A DNA stretch of 64,000 nucleotides from Vibrio sp. SCSIO 43135 (GTDB lineage: Bacteria > Pseudomonadota > Gammaproteobacteria > Enterobacterales > Vibrionaceae), in assembly GCF_023716665.1 (NCBI RefSeq), contig NZ_CP071859.1, positions 2,852,001 through 2,916,000 on the forward strand, in the 5' to 3' direction. The translations under genes were made by a program, and so were the position numbers. This document shows positions 41,721 to 52,547 of this stretch, in pieces (position 1 is the stretch's first letter; every line of letters begins with the position of its first letter). Under the pieces are notes generated by a model. The model was not told the origin of the DNA and ran no database searches. It saw only the letters and a list, made by a program, of their open reading frames with translations.

Positions 41721-44700
41721 TTACTCTTCGTCTTCTAGCTCGATGTTGATACCTAGCGAGCGAATCTCTTTCAACAGTACGTTGAACGATTCTGGCATGC
41801 CAGGTTCCATGCTGTGGTTGCCATCTACGATGTTCTTATACATCTTAGTACGGCCGTTAACGTCATCCGACTTAACTGTTAGCATTTCTTGTAGGGTGTA
41901 AGCAGCACCGTAAGCTTCAAGTGCCCATACTTCCATCTCACCGAAACGCTGACCACCGAACTGAGCTTTACCACCAAGTGGTTGCTGAGTTACTAGGCTG
42001 TAAGAACCTGTTGAACGAGCGTGCATCTTGTCATCAACAAGGTGGTTCAGTTTCAGCATGTACATGTAACCAACAGTTACAGGACGCTCAAACGCATCAC
42101 CAGTACGACCATCAAACAGAGTTAGCTGGCCAGATTCTGGTAGATCACCAAGTTTTAGAAGCTCTTTAATCGACTTCTCTGATGCACCGTCAAATACCGG
42201 AGTCGCGATCGGTAGACCGCCACGCAGGTTCTTGATCAATGTACGAACTTCATCGTCAGATAGAGATGCAATATCTACAGACTGGCGAGTTTCGCCTAGG
42301 TCGTAAACTTTTTGCAGGAATTCGCGGAATTTCGCTAGCTCTTGCTGCTCTTTCACCATCTGGTTGATCTTGTCACCGATACCTTTCGCTGCCAGACCTA
42401 AGTGTACTTCTAGGATCTGACCGATGTTCATACGCGAAGGTACACCCAGTGGGTTCAGTACGATGTCGACAGGTTGACCTTTCTCATCGTATGGCATGTC
42501 TTCAACAGGGTTAATCTTAGAGATAACACCCTTGTTACCGTGACGACCCGCCATCTTATCACCAGGCTGGATGCGACGTTTAACCGCTAGGTAAACCTTA
42601 ACGATCTTCAGTACGCCAGGCGCTAGATCATCACCTTGAGTGATCTTACGACGCTTAGTTTCAAACTTCTTATCGAAATCTGCTTTTAGCTCATCCCACT
42701 GCTCAGCAAGTTGCTCAAGCTGTGATTGTAGCGCATCGTCTTCTAGCGTTTGCTCTAGCCACTTCTTACGATCGATAGCATCAAGCTTAGCTTCAGAGTA
42801 ACCACCTTGTAGTAATACAGCACGAACACGAGCAAGTAGACCACCTTCAAGAATTTGGAACTCTTCAGTAAGGTCTTTCTTCGCTTCTTTAAGCTGCATT
42901 TGCTCAATTTCAAGCGCACGCTTGTCTTTTTCTACGCCATCGCGAGTAAAGACTTGAACGTCGATGATGGTACCTGAAACAGAGTTTGGTACACGTAGTG
43001 AAGTATCTTTAACGTCTGATGCTTTCTCACCGAAGATAGCACGTAGTAGCTTCTCTTCAGGTGTTAGCTGAGTTTCACCTTTAGGCGTCACTTTACCAAC
43101 TAGGATGTCACCACCCTTAACTTCAGCACCGATGTAAACGATACCTGACTCGTCTAGTTTAGACAGAGCAGATTCACCTACGTTTGGAATATCCGCTGTG
43201 ATCTCTTCAGAGCCCAGTTTAGTATCACGTGCCACACAAGATAGTTCTTGAATGTGGATAGTTGTGAAACGGTCTTCTTGAACTACGCGCTCAGATACTA
43301 AGATCGAGTCTTCGAAGTTGTAACCATTCCAAGGCATGAACGCGATACGCATGTTTTGACCGAGCGCTAGTTCACCAAGGTCTGTTGAAGGGCCATCAGC
43401 AAGAACGTCACCGCGTGCAACAGGTTCACCTGGCATTACAGTTGGGCGCTGGTTGATACATGTGTTCTGGTTAGAACGCGTGTATTTAGTTAGGTTGTAG
43501 ATGTCGATACCAGCTTCACCAGGGATCAGCTCATCTTCATTTACTTTAACTACGATACGAGATGCGTCTACAGACTGAATCATACCACCGCGTTTAGCTA
43601 CGGCTGTTACACCAGAGTCTACTGCGATGTTACGTTCGATACCTGTACCAACTAGAGGCTTATCAGCTTTAAGTGTTGGAACAGCCTGACGTTGCATGTT
43701 CGCACCCATCAATGCACGGTTCGCATCATCGTGTTCTAGGAACGGGATTAGCGATGCAGCGATAGATACTACTTGGTTAGTCGCAACGTCCATGTAGTTA
43801 ACATGTTCGCGAGGGTGAAGACCAGATTCACCTTTCTGACGAGCAGTGATGAGTTCTTCAGCAAACGTACCTTCTTCAGTAAGAACAGTGTTTGCCTGCG
43901 CGATTACGAATTGACCTTCCTGAATTGCAGATAGGTAATCTACTTCGTCTGTTACTACACCATCTACCACACGGCGGTACGGAGTTTCTAGGAAACCGTA
44001 CTCATTACAACGTGCGAACGCAGATAGTGAGTTGATTAGACCGATGTTCGGACCTTCAGGTGTTTCGATAGGACATAGACGACCGTAGTGAGTTACGTGT
44101 ACGTCACGTACTTCGAAGCCTGCACGCTCACGAGTAAGACCACCAGGACCCAATGCAGAAATACGACGCTTGTGCGTTACTTCTGATAGAGGGTTGTTTT
44201 GGTCCATAAACTGAGAAAGCTGTGAAGAACCGAAGAATTCTTTAACTGCCGCAGAAATTGGCTTAGCGTTGATTAGGTCTTGAGGCATGATTGCATCAAG
44301 ATCACCAAGGCTTAGACGCTCTTTAACAGCACGTTCTACACGAACTAGACCAACACGGAATTGGTTCTCTGCCATTTCACCGACTGAACGGATACGACGG
44401 TTGCCTAGGTGGTCGATATCGTCCACTTCGCCTTTACCGTTACGGATCGCGATCAACTTCTTCATCACTTCGATGATGTCAGTTTCGTCTAGAGTGCCTT
44501 GCTCGCCAGCGTCTTCACGTTCGATAGAGCTGTTAAACTTCATACGACCAACAGTCGATAGATCGTAACGCTCTTCAGAGAAGAACAAGCTCTCGAACAG
44601 AGACTCTGCAGCTTCTTTTGTTGGCGGCTCACCAGGGCGCATCATGCGGTAGATTTCTACCAATGCTGAAATACGATCAACAGTGCTGTCGATACGAAGA

Positions 44701-45749
44701 GTTTCAGACATGAATGGACCGTGGTCTAGATCGTTAGTAAATAACGTTTCTAGTGCTTTGTGACCCGCTTGAGATAGGTTTGCTAGAGCTTCTAGGCTGA
44801 TCTCTTGGTTTGCACCAACGATGATCTCGCCAGTTGCTTCGTTGATGTAATCTTTCGACGCAACTTTACCTACGATGTACTCAACTGGTACTTCGATGTG
44901 CTCTACGCCATCTTTTTCAAGTTGGCGAATGTGACGTGCAGTCACACGACGACCAGTCTCTACGTAAGTTTTACCATTTGCTTCGATGTCGAATGACGCA
45001 GTTTCACCACGTAGACGATCTGGTACCAACTCCATTAGAAGAGTTTGGTCTTTCACTTCGAAGTTCACTTTCTCGAAGAATAGATCCAAGATCTCTTCTG
45101 TCGACTTACCTAGTGCACGAAGGATGATTGAAGCAGGTAGCTTACGACGACGGTCGATACGAACGTACAAGTTATCCTTAGGGTCAAACTCGAAATCAAG
45201 CCATGAACCACGGTAAGGAATAACACGTGCGTTATATAATACTTTACCTGAAGAGTGAGTCTTACCTTTATCGCTGTCGAAGAACACGCCTGGGCTTCGG
45301 TGCAGCTGAGATACGATAACACGCTCAGTACCGTTGATTACAAAGGTACCATTGTCTGTCATAAGCGGAATTTCGCCCATGTAGACTTCTTGTTCTTTAA
45401 TGTCTTTTACAGTGCCTGCTGGTGCATCTTTATCAAAGATAACTAGGCGCAGTTTTACACGTAGTGGCTTTGAGTACGTTACACCACGAATTTGACATTC
45501 TTTAACATCAAATACTGGCTCACCAAGACGGTAGCTAACGTATTGCAGCTCAGAGTTGCCGTTGTAGCTCTGGATTGGGAATACAGAACGGAAAGCAGCT
45601 TCAAGACCGTATTGACCCTCAGGATCCTGTTCGATGAATTTATCGAAAGAATCAAGCTGGATCGATAGCAGGTATGGAATGTCCAAAACTTGTGGACGAG
45701 TACCAAAGTCCTTACGGATGCGCTTTTTCTCGGTATAAGAGTAAACCAT
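41721..45749 (-). CDS. rpoB: RNA polymerase beta subunit
   Basis: Beta subunit, 1342 residues, exactly the E. coli length. The rifampicin-binding cluster [20 protein letters not shown] with [11 protein letters not shown] just after is wild type, so no common rifampicin-resistance change is present. The [15 protein letters not shown] motif near the active centre and the C-terminal [20 protein letters not shown] are typical. It is read from the rplJ promoter through a weak terminator in the 234-bp gap after rplL, as in E. coli. Confidence 0.98.
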   Translation of the reverse strand: MVYSYTEKKRIRKDFGTRPQVLDIPYLLSIQLDSFDKFIEQDPEGQYGLEAAFRSVFPIQSYNGNSELQYVSYRLGEPVFDVKECQIRGVTYSKPLRVKLRLVIFDKDAPAGTVKDIKEQEVYMGEIPLMTDNGTFVINGTERVIVSQLHRSPGVFFDSDKGKTHSSGKVLYNARVIPYRGSWLDFEFDPKDNLYVRIDRRRKLPASIILRALGKSTEEILDLFFEKVNFEVKDQTLLMELVPDRLRGETASFDIEANGKTYVETGRRVTARHIRQLEKDGVEHIEVPVEYIVGKVASKDYINEATGEIIVGANQEISLEALANLSQAGHKALETLFTNDLDHGPFMSETLRIDSTVDRISALVEIYRMMRPGEPPTKEAAESLFESLFFSEERYDLSTVGRMKFNSSIEREDAGEQGTLDETDIIEVMKKLIAIRNGKGEVDDIDHLGNRRIRSVGEMAENQFRVGLVRVERAVKERLSLGDLDAIMPQDLINAKPISAAVKEFFGSSQLSQFMDQNNPLSEVTHKRRISALGPGGLTRERAGFEVRDVHVTHYGRLCPIETPEGPNIGLINSLSAFARCNEYGFLETPYRRVVDGVVTDEVDYLSAIQEGQFVIAQANTVLTEEGTFAEELITARQKGESGLHPREHVNYMDVATNQVVSIAASLIPFLEHDDANRALMGANMQRQAVPTLKADKPLVGTGIERNIAVDSGVTAVAKRGGMIQSVDASRIVVKVNEDELIPGEAGIDIYNLTKYTRSNQNTCINQRPTVMPGEPVARGDVLADGPSTDLGELALGQNMRIAFMPWNGYNFEDSILVSERVVQEDRFTTIHIQELSCVARDTKLGSEEITADIPNVGESALSKLDESGIVYIGAEVKGGDILVGKVTPKGETQLTPEEKLLRAIFGEKASDVKDTSLRVPNSVSGTIIDVQVFTRDGVEKDKRALEIEQMQLKEAKKDLTEEFQILEGGLLARVRAVLLQGGYSEAKLDAIDRKKWLEQTLEDDALQSQLEQLAEQWDELKADFDKKFETKRRKITQGDDLAPGVLKIVKVYLAVKRRIQPGDKMAGRHGNKGVISKINPVEDMPYDEKGQPVDIVLNPLGVPSRMNIGQILEVHLGLAAKGIGDKINQMVKEQQELAKFREFLQKVYDLGETRQSVDIASLSDDEVRTLIKNLRGGLPIATPVFDGASEKSIKELLKLGDLPESGQLTLFDGRTGDAFERPVTVGYMYMLKLNHLVDDKMHARSTGSYSLVTQQPLGGKAQFGGQRFGEMEVWALEAYGAAYTLQEMLTVKSDDVNGRTKMYKNIVDGNHSMEPGMPESFNVLLKEIRSLGINIELEDEE

Positions 45750-45781
45750 GGGGTTCCTCAGCTCGCTGATAAGTGACCCAA

Positions 45782-45811
45782 ACTGTCCAAAACGTTTTCA
45801 AACGGGACAGT
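45782..45811 (-). other. Hairpin in rplL-rpoB gap, possible RNase III site
   Basis: ACTGTCC (45782-45788) pairs with GGACAGT (45805-45811), with an inner CGTTT/AAACG-like pairing. E. coli has an RNase III cut in this gap; the parallel is inferred. Confidence 0.4.
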
Positions 45812-45920
45812 GACTAACAACTGTTTGATCGTAGTGACATTTCATTAGGAGCTAACAAAATGTTTTTTGCTAGGTATCTGGGTGCTCAAACAGCGGAAAA
45901 TCACCCGACCCCTACAGCGC

Positions 45921-45951
45921 AAAAAGGCCGGTGGTCAATAAACCACCAGCC
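45921..45951 (-). terminator. Partial terminator (attenuator) between rplL and rpoB
   Basis: Minus-strand GGCTGGTGGT/ACCACCGGCC stem with one G-U pair, followed by TTTTT, 33 bp after rplL. Since rpoB has no other clear promoter, it must let part of the transcripts through, setting ribosomal protein against polymerase output. Confidence 0.75.
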
Positions 45952-45983
45952 ATTAGCCATTCGGCTAAGAAATTAAGTAATAA

Positions 45984-46352
45984 TTACTTAACTTCAACAG
46001 AAGCACCAGCTTCTTCTAGTTGAGCTTTAAGAGCTTCAGCTTCAGCTTTGTCAACACCTTCTTTTAGAGGTGCTGGAGCGCCGTCTACAAGACCTTTAGC
46101 TTCTTTAAGACCTAGGCCAGTTGCGCCACGTACTGCTTTGATTACAGCAACTTTGTTACCGCCAGCAGCAGTTAGGATTACGTCGAACTCAGTTTGCTCA
46201 GCAGCAGCTTCGCCGCCAGCAGCGCCGCCAGCTACAACAGCAGCAGCAGCAGAAACGCCGAATTTCTCTTCCATCGCTTCGATTAGTTCAACAACTTGCA
46301 TTACAGACATTTCTGCAACTGCGTCTAGGATTTGCTCGTTAGTAATAGACAT
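45984..46352 (-). CDS. rplL: 50S ribosomal protein L7/L12
   Basis: Acidic stalk protein present in four copies per ribosome, which recruits and stimulates translation GTPases. The 122 residues have the N-terminal dimer domain (about 1-32), an Ala/Gly-rich hinge (about 36-52) and the C-terminal factor-binding domain with [20 protein letters not shown]. It follows rplJ by 57 bp. Codon use is strongly biased, as expected for one of the most abundant proteins. Confidence 0.98.
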   Translation of the reverse strand: MSITNEQILDAVAEMSVMQVVELIEAMEEKFGVSAAAAVVAGGAAGGEAAAEQTEFDVILTAAGGNKVAVIKAVRGATGLGLKEAKGLVDGAPAPLKEGVDKAEAEALKAQLEEAGASVEVK

Positions 46353-46409
46353 AACAATTCTCTTTTAAATCAACAATAAGTTTATTAAGCAACCAGTAAA
46401 AAGCAAGGC

Positions 46410-46904
46410 TTACGCCGCAGCTTCTTCTTTTTGATCGCGTAGTGCAGCGATAGTACGTACCAGCTTGCCTGCAGAAGCTTCTTTCATGCACATCATTAGG
46501 CGTGCAATTGCTTCGTCGTAAGTTGGTAGTGTCGCTAGTACTTCAGCATCAGTAACCGCGCCTTCAAATGCAGCAGCTTTGATCTCGAAATCTTTGTTCT
46601 CTTTAGCGAAGTCTTTGAAAAGACGCGCTGCAGCACCAGGGTGCTCGTTAGAGAATGCGATTAGAGTAGGACCAGTGAAAGTGTCAGCTAGACACTCGTA
46701 GTCAGTACCTTGAACCGCACGGCGTGCAAGTGTGTTACGAACAACTTTCACGTAAACGCCAGCTTCACGAGCTTGCTTACGTAGAGAAGTCATTGCGCCA
46801 ACTTCAACGCCACGAGAATCAGCTACAACTGCAGAAAGTGCACCACTGGCTGCTTCGTTGACTTCAGCAACAATTGCTTTTTTGTCTTGAAGATTCAATG
46901 CCAT
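46410..46904 (-). CDS. rplJ: 50S ribosomal protein L10
   Basis: Base of the ribosomal stalk: its N-terminal domain binds 23S rRNA and its C-terminal helix carries L7/L12 dimers. The 164 residues start [18 protein letters not shown] and have the [20 protein letters not shown] segment. The mRNA leader from the promoter at 47120-47147 is about 210 nt long. In E. coli the L10-L7/L12 complex binds such a leader and represses rplJL; that is likely here too. It is the first gene of rplJ-rplL-rpoB-rpoC. Confidence 0.98.
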   Translation of the reverse strand: MALNLQDKKAIVAEVNEAASGALSAVVADSRGVEVGAMTSLRKQAREAGVYVKVVRNTLARRAVQGTDYECLADTFTGPTLIAFSNEHPGAAARLFKDFAKENKDFEIKAAAFEGAVTDAEVLATLPTYDEAIARLMMCMKEASAGKLVRTIAALRDQKEEAAA

Positions 46905-47110
46905 CTTGGATTAACCTCTGGTTGTGATTACAGCACTCATCACAGCATGTAATGAGCGTTTACGATGTGTTAGAGAAGTAAACAAGTTTACTCTAAACTG
47001 CCACATCGCCTACGTAGGGAAATTAAGCTATATCTGAATCAGTTACAGCACCTACGGTCTTGGGATAGATGATTTCAAATCACTTCAAAGATCACCCAAC
47101 CACAATAATT

Positions 47111-47141
47111 AGGCGCAGAATTATACACTAATTCTGCGCCT
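47111..47141 (-). promoter_or_regulatory. 13-bp inverted repeat spanning the rplJ -10
   Basis: AGGCGCAGAATTA (47111-47123) and TAATTCTGCGCCT (47129-47141) are perfect complements around TACAC. The minus-strand -10 TATAAT (47120-47125) lies inside it. It also sits just after rplA and could end that transcript, although the T run is poor. Confidence 0.8.
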
Positions 47142-47147
47142 AAGCAA
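47120..47147 (-). promoter_or_regulatory. Promoter of rplJ-rplL-rpoB-rpoC
   Basis: Minus strand TTGCTT (47142-47147), 16-bp spacer, perfect TATAAT (47120-47125), then a C/G-rich discriminator TCTGCGCC that suggests stringent control. Confidence 0.8.
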
Positions 47148-47153
47148 ATTGAA

Positions 47154-47858
47154 TTAGCTTGCTTGAGTATTCAGGCTAGCTTGATCAACAGCAACACCAG
47201 CACCCATAGTAGTAGAGATGCTTACTTTCTTCAGGAAAGTACCTTTCGCTGAAGATGGCTTAGCTTTCTTAAGAGCGATTAGAAGAGACTCTAGGTTCTC
47301 TTTGATCTGCTCTGCAGAGAAGTTAGCTTTACCGATAGTAGTGTGGATGATGCCGTTCTTGTCGTTACGGTAACGAACCTGACCAGCTTTAGCGTTCTTA
47401 ACTGCTTCAGCAACGTTAGGAGTTACAGTACCAACTTTAGGGTTTGGCATTAGACCGCGAGGACCTAGGATAGTACCTAGTTGACCTACAACGCGCATTG
47501 CATCTGGAGAAGCAACAACTACGTCAAAGTTCATTTCGCCTTTCTTCACTTGCTCAGCAAGATCTTCCATACCTACGATGTCTGCGCCAGCTTCTTTAGC
47601 TGCTTCAGCGTTTGCACCTTGAGTGAACACTGCAACGCGGATTTCGCGGCCAGTACCGTGAGGTAGTACAGTTGCACCACGTACGTTCTGGTCAGATTTA
47701 CGAGCATCGATGCCTAGGTTAACAGCAACGTCTACAGACTCAACGAATTTAGCAGTTGCTAGTTCTTGAAGAAGAGCTACAGCTTCGTTGATTTCGTATT
47801 CTTTAGTTACGTCAACTTTTTCGCGGATTACGCGCATGCGCTTAGTTAGTTTTGCCAT
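47154..47858 (-). CDS. rplA: 50S ribosomal protein L1
   Basis: Forms the mobile L1 stalk at the E site and represses its own operon by binding the rplK leader. The 234 residues are the E. coli length. The family signature near [19 protein letters not shown] is intact, as is the early [18 protein letters not shown] region. It lies 4 bp after rplK, so the two are coupled. The long inverted repeat with the rplJ promoter follows just past the stop. Confidence 0.98.
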   Translation of the reverse strand: MAKLTKRMRVIREKVDVTKEYEINEAVALLQELATAKFVESVDVAVNLGIDARKSDQNVRGATVLPHGTGREIRVAVFTQGANAEAAKEAGADIVGMEDLAEQVKKGEMNFDVVVASPDAMRVVGQLGTILGPRGLMPNPKVGTVTPNVAEAVKNAKAGQVRYRNDKNGIIHTTIGKANFSAEQIKENLESLLIALKKAKPSSAKGTFLKKVSISTTMGAGVAVDQASLNTQAS

Positions 47859-47862
47859 GATC

Positions 47863-48291
47863 TTAACCCTCTACCACTAGGCCCATTGAACGAGCAGTAC
47901 CAGCGATTGAACGCTTCATTGCTTCGATGTCAGCACCAGTCATATCAGCAGCTTTAGTTTCTGCGATTTCTTGGATTTGAGCGTCAGTCACAGTACCCAC
48001 TTTTTCAGTGTTTGGACGACCTGAACCAGACTTAACGCCAGCAGCTTTCTTAAGAAGAACAGCAGCAGGTGGAGTCTTAGTTACGAACGTGAAAGAACGA
48101 TCGTTGTATACTGTGATTACTACAGGAGTAGGTAGACCTTTCTCAATAGATTCTGTTTTTGCGTTGAACGCTTTACAGAATTCCATGATGTTCACACCGT
48201 GTTGACCTAGTGCAGGACCAACCGGTGGACTTGGGTTTGCCATACCAGCTGCAACTTGCAGTTTGATATAAGCTTCAACTTTCTTAGCCAT
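47863..48291 (-). CDS. rplK: 50S ribosomal protein L11
   Basis: Binds 23S rRNA in the GTPase-associated centre and is needed for RelA activation by uncharged tRNA. The 142 residues include [20 protein letters not shown] at the N terminus, where thiostrepton-type drugs act, and the rRNA-binding C-terminal domain ending [12 protein letters not shown]. It starts a two-gene rplK-rplA operon behind its own promoter (48390-48418), with a leader of roughly 90 nt that could carry the L1 target. Confidence 0.98.
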   Translation of the reverse strand: MAKKVEAYIKLQVAAGMANPSPPVGPALGQHGVNIMEFCKAFNAKTESIEKGLPTPVVITVYNDRSFTFVTKTPPAAVLLKKAAGVKSGSGRPNTEKVGTVTDAQIQEIAETKAADMTGADIEAMKRSIAGTARSMGLVVEG

Positions 48292-48381
48292 GATATTTCC
48301 TAAATTTTGGGTTCAGACGCCAGCTTTATCAGCCAGCTCCCCAGTTTTCATAAAAACTTTTTACAGTCTTACCTGTAAAAA

Positions 48382-48410
48382 GGCGCGAAATTATAAGCAT
48401 AATTCGCGCC
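48382..48410 (-). terminator. nusG terminator hairpin fused to the rplK promoter
   Basis: GGCGCGAAATTAT (48382-48394) pairs with ATAATTCGCGCC (48399-48410), with one unpaired base. On the minus strand it is followed by TTTTT, so it can end the secE-nusG transcript. The rplK -10 TATAAT lies inside the stem. Confidence 0.8.
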
Positions 48411-48418
48411 TTAGACAA
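48390..48418 (-). promoter_or_regulatory. Promoter of rplK-rplA
   Basis: Minus strand TTGTCT (48413-48418), 17-bp spacer, perfect TATAAT (48390-48395), then TTCGCGCC as a G/C-rich discriminator. The start site would be within the terminator stem. Confidence 0.8.
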
Positions 48419-48437
48419 CCCTTTAAAAGGTGTTTTT

Positions 48438-48986
48438 TTAGTCAAGTTTTTCCACTTGACCAAATTCAAGCTCAACAGGAGTTGCACGACCAAAGATCGA
48501 TACAGACACCTTAATGCGGCTCTTCTCGTAATCCACTTCTTCAACAGTACCGTTGAAGTCAGCAAATGGACCATCGTTAACACGTACCACTTCACCCGCT
48601 TCGAACATCGTCTTAGGACGAGGAGCTTCGCTCGCTTTCTCAAGGCGGTTTAAGATAGCATCCGCTTCTTTATCAGTGATAGGCGCTGGACGGTCAGAAG
48701 TACCACCAATGAAGCCCATTACACGTGGGATACTACGAACCAAGTGCCATGATTCATCGTTCATGATCATTTGCACTAGCACGTAGCCAGGAAAGAACTT
48801 ACGTTCGCTTTTACGACGCTGGCCCGCACGCATTTCAACTACTTCTTCAGTAGGGACGAGTACTTCGCCAAATAGTTCTTCCATGCTGTGCATTTTAATA
48901 TGCTCACGTAGCGATTGTGCTACACGACCTTCAAAGCCAGAAAAAGCTTGAACTACATACCAACGTTTTTTTGGAGCTTCACTCAT
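48438..48986 (-). CDS. nusG: Transcription termination/antitermination protein NusG
   Basis: Elongation factor that binds beta' across the DNA cleft, helps Rho, and links RNA polymerase to the ribosome. The 182 residues hold the NGN domain ([20 protein letters not shown] at the start, [12 protein letters not shown] later) and a C-terminal KOW domain (about 128-182: [20 protein letters not shown]). It starts 12 bp after secE. The terminator hairpin after it contains the rplK -10. Confidence 0.98.
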   Translation of the reverse strand: MSEAPKKRWYVVQAFSGFEGRVAQSLREHIKMHSMEELFGEVLVPTEEVVEMRAGQRRKSERKFFPGYVLVQMIMNDESWHLVRSIPRVMGFIGGTSDRPAPITDKEADAILNRLEKASEAPRPKTMFEAGEVVRVNDGPFADFNGTVEEVDYEKSRIKVSVSIFGRATPVELEFGQVEKLD

Positions 48987-48998
48987 GAATCAGAACCC

Positions 48999-49379
48999 TC
49001 ACACCCCAGTTGCTAAGGCAACAAGACGAACCATAATTCCGTCAATGCCCCATAGCACTAGAGCCATTACAATACTTACAGCTAAAACGATCAAAGTTGT
49101 TTGCATAGTCTCTTGGCGAGTTGGCCAAACCACTTTGCGAACTTCCATACGAGATTCGCGTGCAAACTCGATCGCTGCTTTACCTTTTGTTGTAGTTGCA
49201 GCAACACCAAGTGCAGCAGCAATCAATACAACCACACCTGCAGCACGAACTACTACAGACATCTCACCATACAGGTAATTACCCACAACAGCGGCAGCTA
49301 GAAGTACAAAAGTGACAATCCACTTAAAAATATCAGCTGCGTTTGAGCTATCAGGAGTTTCAGCATTATTTGCTTTCAT
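48999..49379 (-). CDS. secE: Preprotein translocase subunit SecE
   Basis: Clamp subunit of the SecYEG channel in the inner membrane. The 126 residues show three membrane helices (about 18-36, 44-62 and 93-113), as in the enterobacterial form. The conserved amphipathic region FARESRMEVRKVVWPTRQET before the last helix is present. It is first in the secE-nusG operon. The 274-bp gap upstream holds its likely promoter and the tufB terminator. Confidence 0.96.
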   Translation of the reverse strand: MKANNAETPDSSNAADIFKWIVTFVLLAAAVVGNYLYGEMSVVVRAAGVVVLIAAALGVAATTTKGKAAIEFARESRMEVRKVVWPTRQETMQTTLIVLAVSIVMALVLWGIDGIMVRLVALATGV

Positions 49380-49514
49380 AAAACCAACCTGTCACAAGTC
49401 TTAATATAGACGACAACAACCCCGCTGTTGCAGGGCGAATTCCATTACATCGAGAAAATTTCGCGATGTACGCTTTCAAGAGAGAGGACAACGGCCTCAA
49501 TCTAAAAATTCCTT

Positions 49515-49543
49515 GTTCTATGCATGTTTGATCAGAAAACCAA
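49515..49543 (-). promoter_or_regulatory. Predicted promoter of secE-nusG
   Basis: Minus strand TTGGTT (49538-49543), 17-bp spacer, TAGAAC (49515-49520). A leader of about 130 nt with a CATCG/CGATG hairpin follows. Confidence 0.5.
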
Positions 49544-49560
49544 CAAACATAATATCGAGC

Positions 49561-49593
49561 GCAGAAAAAGGGCATCAAATGATGCCCTTTTTG
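49561..49593 (-). terminator. Terminator after tufB
   Basis: AAAAAGGGCATCA (49566-49578) and TGATGCCCTTTTT (49580-49592) form a long self-complementary stem with A and T tails on both sides, so it can act in both directions. Confidence 0.9.
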
Positions 49594-49653
49594 CTACTGG
49601 TTCGTCAAATCTAATTGATAGATTTTCAGAAGACTTTCGTCAATTCCTAAGAA

Positions 49654-50838
49654 TTAGTCGAAGATCTTAGCAACAACACCAGCACCTACTGTACGGCCAC
49701 CTTCACGGATAGCGAAACGTAGACCTTCGTCCATTGCGATTGGAGCGATTAGTTCAACAGTCATTTGAACGTTGTCGCCTGGCATTACCATTTCTACGCC
49801 TTCTGGAAGAGTGATGTCACCAGTTACGTCCGTTGTACGGAAGTAGAACTGTGGACGGTAGCCCTTGAAGAATGGAGTGTGACGGCCGCCTTCGTCTTTA
49901 GAAAGTACGTATACTTCTGACTCAAACTTAGTGTGTGGGTTGATTGACTTAGGAGCCGCTAGTACTTGACCACGCTCTACTTCGTCACGCTTAGTACCAC
50001 GTAGAAGTGCACCAACGTTCTCACCCGCACGACCTTCGTCTAGAAGCTTACGGAACATCTCAACACCAGTACAAGTAGTTACTGTAGTATCTTTGATACC
50101 TACGATTTCTACTTCGTCACCTACAGTTAGGATACCGCGCTCGATACGACCAGTTACAACTGTACCACGACCTTGGATCGAGAATACGTCTTCGATTGGA
50201 AGTAGGAACGGTTGGTCTACTGCACGCTCTGGCTCTGGGATGTAAGAGTCTAGTGCTTCAGCAAGCTCAACGATCTTGTCTTCCCACTGCTTCTCGCCGT
50301 TTAGTGCGCCTAGTGCAGAACCTTGGATAACTGGTAGGTCATCACCTGGGAATTCGTACTCAGATAGAAGTTCACGAACTTCCATTTCTACTAGCTCTAG
50401 AAGCTCTTCATCATCAACCATGTCACACTTGTTCATGAATACGATGATGTATGGGATACCAACCTGACGGCCTAGTAGGATGTGCTCACGAGTTTGAGGC
50501 ATTGGGCCGTCAGTCGCAGCAACAACTAGGATACCACCGTCCATCTGTGCAGCACCAGTGATCATGTTTTTAACATAGTCAGCGTGTCCTGGACAGTCTA
50601 CGTGTGCGTAGTGACGAGTTGGAGTGTCGTACTCAACGTGAGAAGTTGCGATTGTGATACCGCGCTCACGCTCTTCTGGAGCGTTATCGATAGATGCGAA
50701 GTCTTTCGCTTCACCGCCGTATACTTTAGCTAAAGTAGTACAGATTGCAGCAGTTAGAGTTGTTTTACCGTGGTCAACGTGGCCGATAGTACCAACGTTT
50801 ACGTGCGGTTTCGTACGTTCAAATTTTTCTTTAGACAT
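49654..50838 (-). CDS. tufB: Elongation factor Tu (copy B)
   Basis: Second EF-Tu gene, encoding the same 394 residues as tufA. The start at 50838 ([10 protein letters not shown]) is taken; a longer open frame reaching into the upstream tRNA genes is an artefact. It is cotranscribed behind four tRNA genes, the classic thrU-tyrU-glyT-thrT-tufB order. The last 405 bp and most of the first 255 bp are the same as tufA, while the central part carries nearly all the silent differences. Confidence 0.98.
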   Translation of the reverse strand: MSKEKFERTKPHVNVGTIGHVDHGKTTLTAAICTTLAKVYGGEAKDFASIDNAPEERERGITIATSHVEYDTPTRHYAHVDCPGHADYVKNMITGAAQMDGGILVVAATDGPMPQTREHILLGRQVGIPYIIVFMNKCDMVDDEELLELVEMEVRELLSEYEFPGDDLPVIQGSALGALNGEKQWEDKIVELAEALDSYIPEPERAVDQPFLLPIEDVFSIQGRGTVVTGRIERGILTVGDEVEIVGIKDTTVTTCTGVEMFRKLLDEGRAGENVGALLRGTKRDEVERGQVLAAPKSINPHTKFESEVYVLSKDEGGRHTPFFKGYRPQFYFRTTDVTGDITLPEGVEMVMPGDNVQMTVELIAPIAMDEGLRFAIREGGRTVGAGVVAKIFD

Positions 50839-50939
50839 GAGTTGTCCCTCTAGGTACGGATTTAGGTGGCTTTGACGACCACGCAACCAAAATAGTTTGG
50901 TAGTAAAGTATAAATCAAAAGGAAATTTTTGCGCAGAGC

Positions 50940-51015
50940 TGGTGCTGATACCCAGATTTGAACTGGGGACCTCACCCTTACCAAGGGTGCGCTCTACCGA
51001 CTGAGCTATATCAGC
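50940..51015 (-). tRNA. thrT: tRNA-Thr(GGT)
   Basis: 76-nt cloverleaf; anticodon loop TTGGTAA; encoded CCA. Lies 101 bp before tufB. Confidence 0.97.
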
Positions 51016-51028
51016 ACTCAAAATGAGT

Positions 51029-51103
<75 letters not shown>

Positions 51104-51138
51104 AACACGTAACTCTGAGAGCTATTTCCTTAAGAATA

Positions 51139-51223
<85 letters not shown>

Positions 51224-51271
51224 AAATTTTTCGCCACTTTCTTTGCGCTTACGCCTAGCGTAAGGAGAAAA

Positions 51272-51347
<76 letters not shown>

Positions 51348-51360
51348 ATAAGTGGTGCGC

Positions 51361-51389
51361 ATTCTATTGAATGATTTTCCTGCTTGCAA
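51361..51389 (-). promoter_or_regulatory. Promoter of the thrU-tyrU-glyT-thrT-tufB operon
   Basis: Minus strand TTGCAA (51384-51389), 17-bp spacer, TAGAAT (51361-51366), then a GCGCACC discriminator. An A/T-rich stretch upstream of -35 may be an UP element. Confidence 0.85.
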
Positions 51390-51559
51390 TAGGAAATTTG
51401 AAAAAAAATCTCTTTTTAATCAGATTGTATTTATTTGGTGAATTTTCATGCAGTTTTCATGTTTTAAATCGAATCTTAGGTGTTTGTCATTTGCTTTCAA
51501 ACTCGCTTGATGTATGTTCGCAACTCAGAACAGTCTTCATTTATTGATGTAGGTAAACT

Positions 51560-52483
51560 ATGAGTCCTTTTATGTCTTTCGATCGCGCGATGTGGGCGGA
51601 GCTGCGTAATGCCGTGCCCATGACGTTATCCGAAAGCGACGTAAAAGAACTGCAAGGGGTTAATGAGAAGCTGACAATGAAAGAGGCGGTAGAAATTTAC
51701 CTACCTCTCAGTCGCTTATTGAATCTTTACGTTGCTGCTCGCCAGCGCCGTAACTCGGTGTTACATGAGTTTCTTGGTAACGACCAAGTCGCCCCACCCT
51801 TCATTATTGGTATCGCTGGCAGTGTAGCGGTAGGTAAAAGTACCACCGCGCGTATTCTTAAAGCACTTCTGTCTCGCTGGGATAACCACCCAAAAGTGGA
51901 GCTGGTTACTACAGATGGCTTTCTTTACCCTAAGAAAGTGTTAAATGAACGCGAGATCATGCAGCGTAAGGGCTTTCCAGAGTCATACGACATCAAGCGC
52001 TTGGTTCAATTCGTTTCTGATGTAAAAGCGGGCAAACCCAACCTGACGGTACCAGTTTATTCACACATCACTTATGACATTACCGAAGATGTTAAAGTTG
52101 TTGACCGCCCAGATGTGCTCATCATCGAAGGATTAAATGTACTCCAAAGTGGGATGGATTACCCTCACGACCCGCATCGAGTGTTTATTTCTGATTTCTT
52201 AGATTTCTCTTTATATGTTGATGCTGAAACTGAAACCATCGAGCAGTGGTATGTCGAACGTTTCCTAAAGTTTCGCCAAGGCGCCTTTACTAAACCAGGC
52301 TCCTATTTCAGCCATTACACTCAGCTTTCGGAGCCGCAAGCAATCGAAAAAGCCAAAAGCATTTGGCAATCCATTAATGGATTGAACCTCGAGCAAAATA
52401 TCCTACCGACTAAAGAGAGAGCGCAGTTGATTCTCCGTAAAGGCTTGGATCATACAGTTAAAGAAGTGCTACTCAGAAAGTAG
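51560..52483 (+). CDS. coaA: Pantothenate kinase (type I)
   Basis: Phosphorylates pantothenate, the committed step of coenzyme A synthesis. The 307 residues are close to the E. coli length (316). The P-loop [17 protein letters not shown] (about 84-100), VTTDGFLYP and the [12 protein letters not shown] region are typical of prokaryotic type I enzymes. It diverges from the tRNA-tufB operon, as in E. coli, and a terminator follows it. Confidence 0.96.
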   Translation: MSPFMSFDRAMWAELRNAVPMTLSESDVKELQGVNEKLTMKEAVEIYLPLSRLLNLYVAARQRRNSVLHEFLGNDQVAPPFIIGIAGSVAVGKSTTARILKALLSRWDNHPKVELVTTDGFLYPKKVLNEREIMQRKGFPESYDIKRLVQFVSDVKAGKPNLTVPVYSHITYDITEDVKVVDRPDVLIIEGLNVLQSGMDYPHDPHRVFISDFLDFSLYVDAETETIEQWYVERFLKFRQGAFTKPGSYFSHYTQLSEPQAIEKAKSIWQSINGLNLEQNILPTKERAQLILRKGLDHTVKEVLLRK

Positions 52484-52490
52484 GAAAAAG

Positions 52491-52520
52491 AAAAAGGTTG
52501 GCTTTAGGCCAACCTTTTTT
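52491..52520 (+). terminator. Terminator after coaA
   Basis: AAAAAGGTTGGC pairs with GCCAACCTTTTTT around a 5-nt loop. It can also end the minus-strand DUF805 gene. Confidence 0.9.
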
Positions 52521-52547
52521 GATCCAGTCAGTTTGAAAAGTAAGTGA

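Noticed and set aside
39469..45706. Many frames opposite rpoB and rpoC
   Set aside because: Long highly expressed genes leave such antisense frames; composition is unlike a protein and none has a family signature.
48985..49278. Plus-strand open frame of 97 codons opposite secE
   Set aside because: It is the shadow of secE, with no ribosome site or recognisable family.
50839..51021. N-terminal extension of tufB by 61 residues
   Set aside because: It reads through a tRNA-Thr gene and the leader; the tufA copy and the EF-Tu family start at [10 protein letters not shown].
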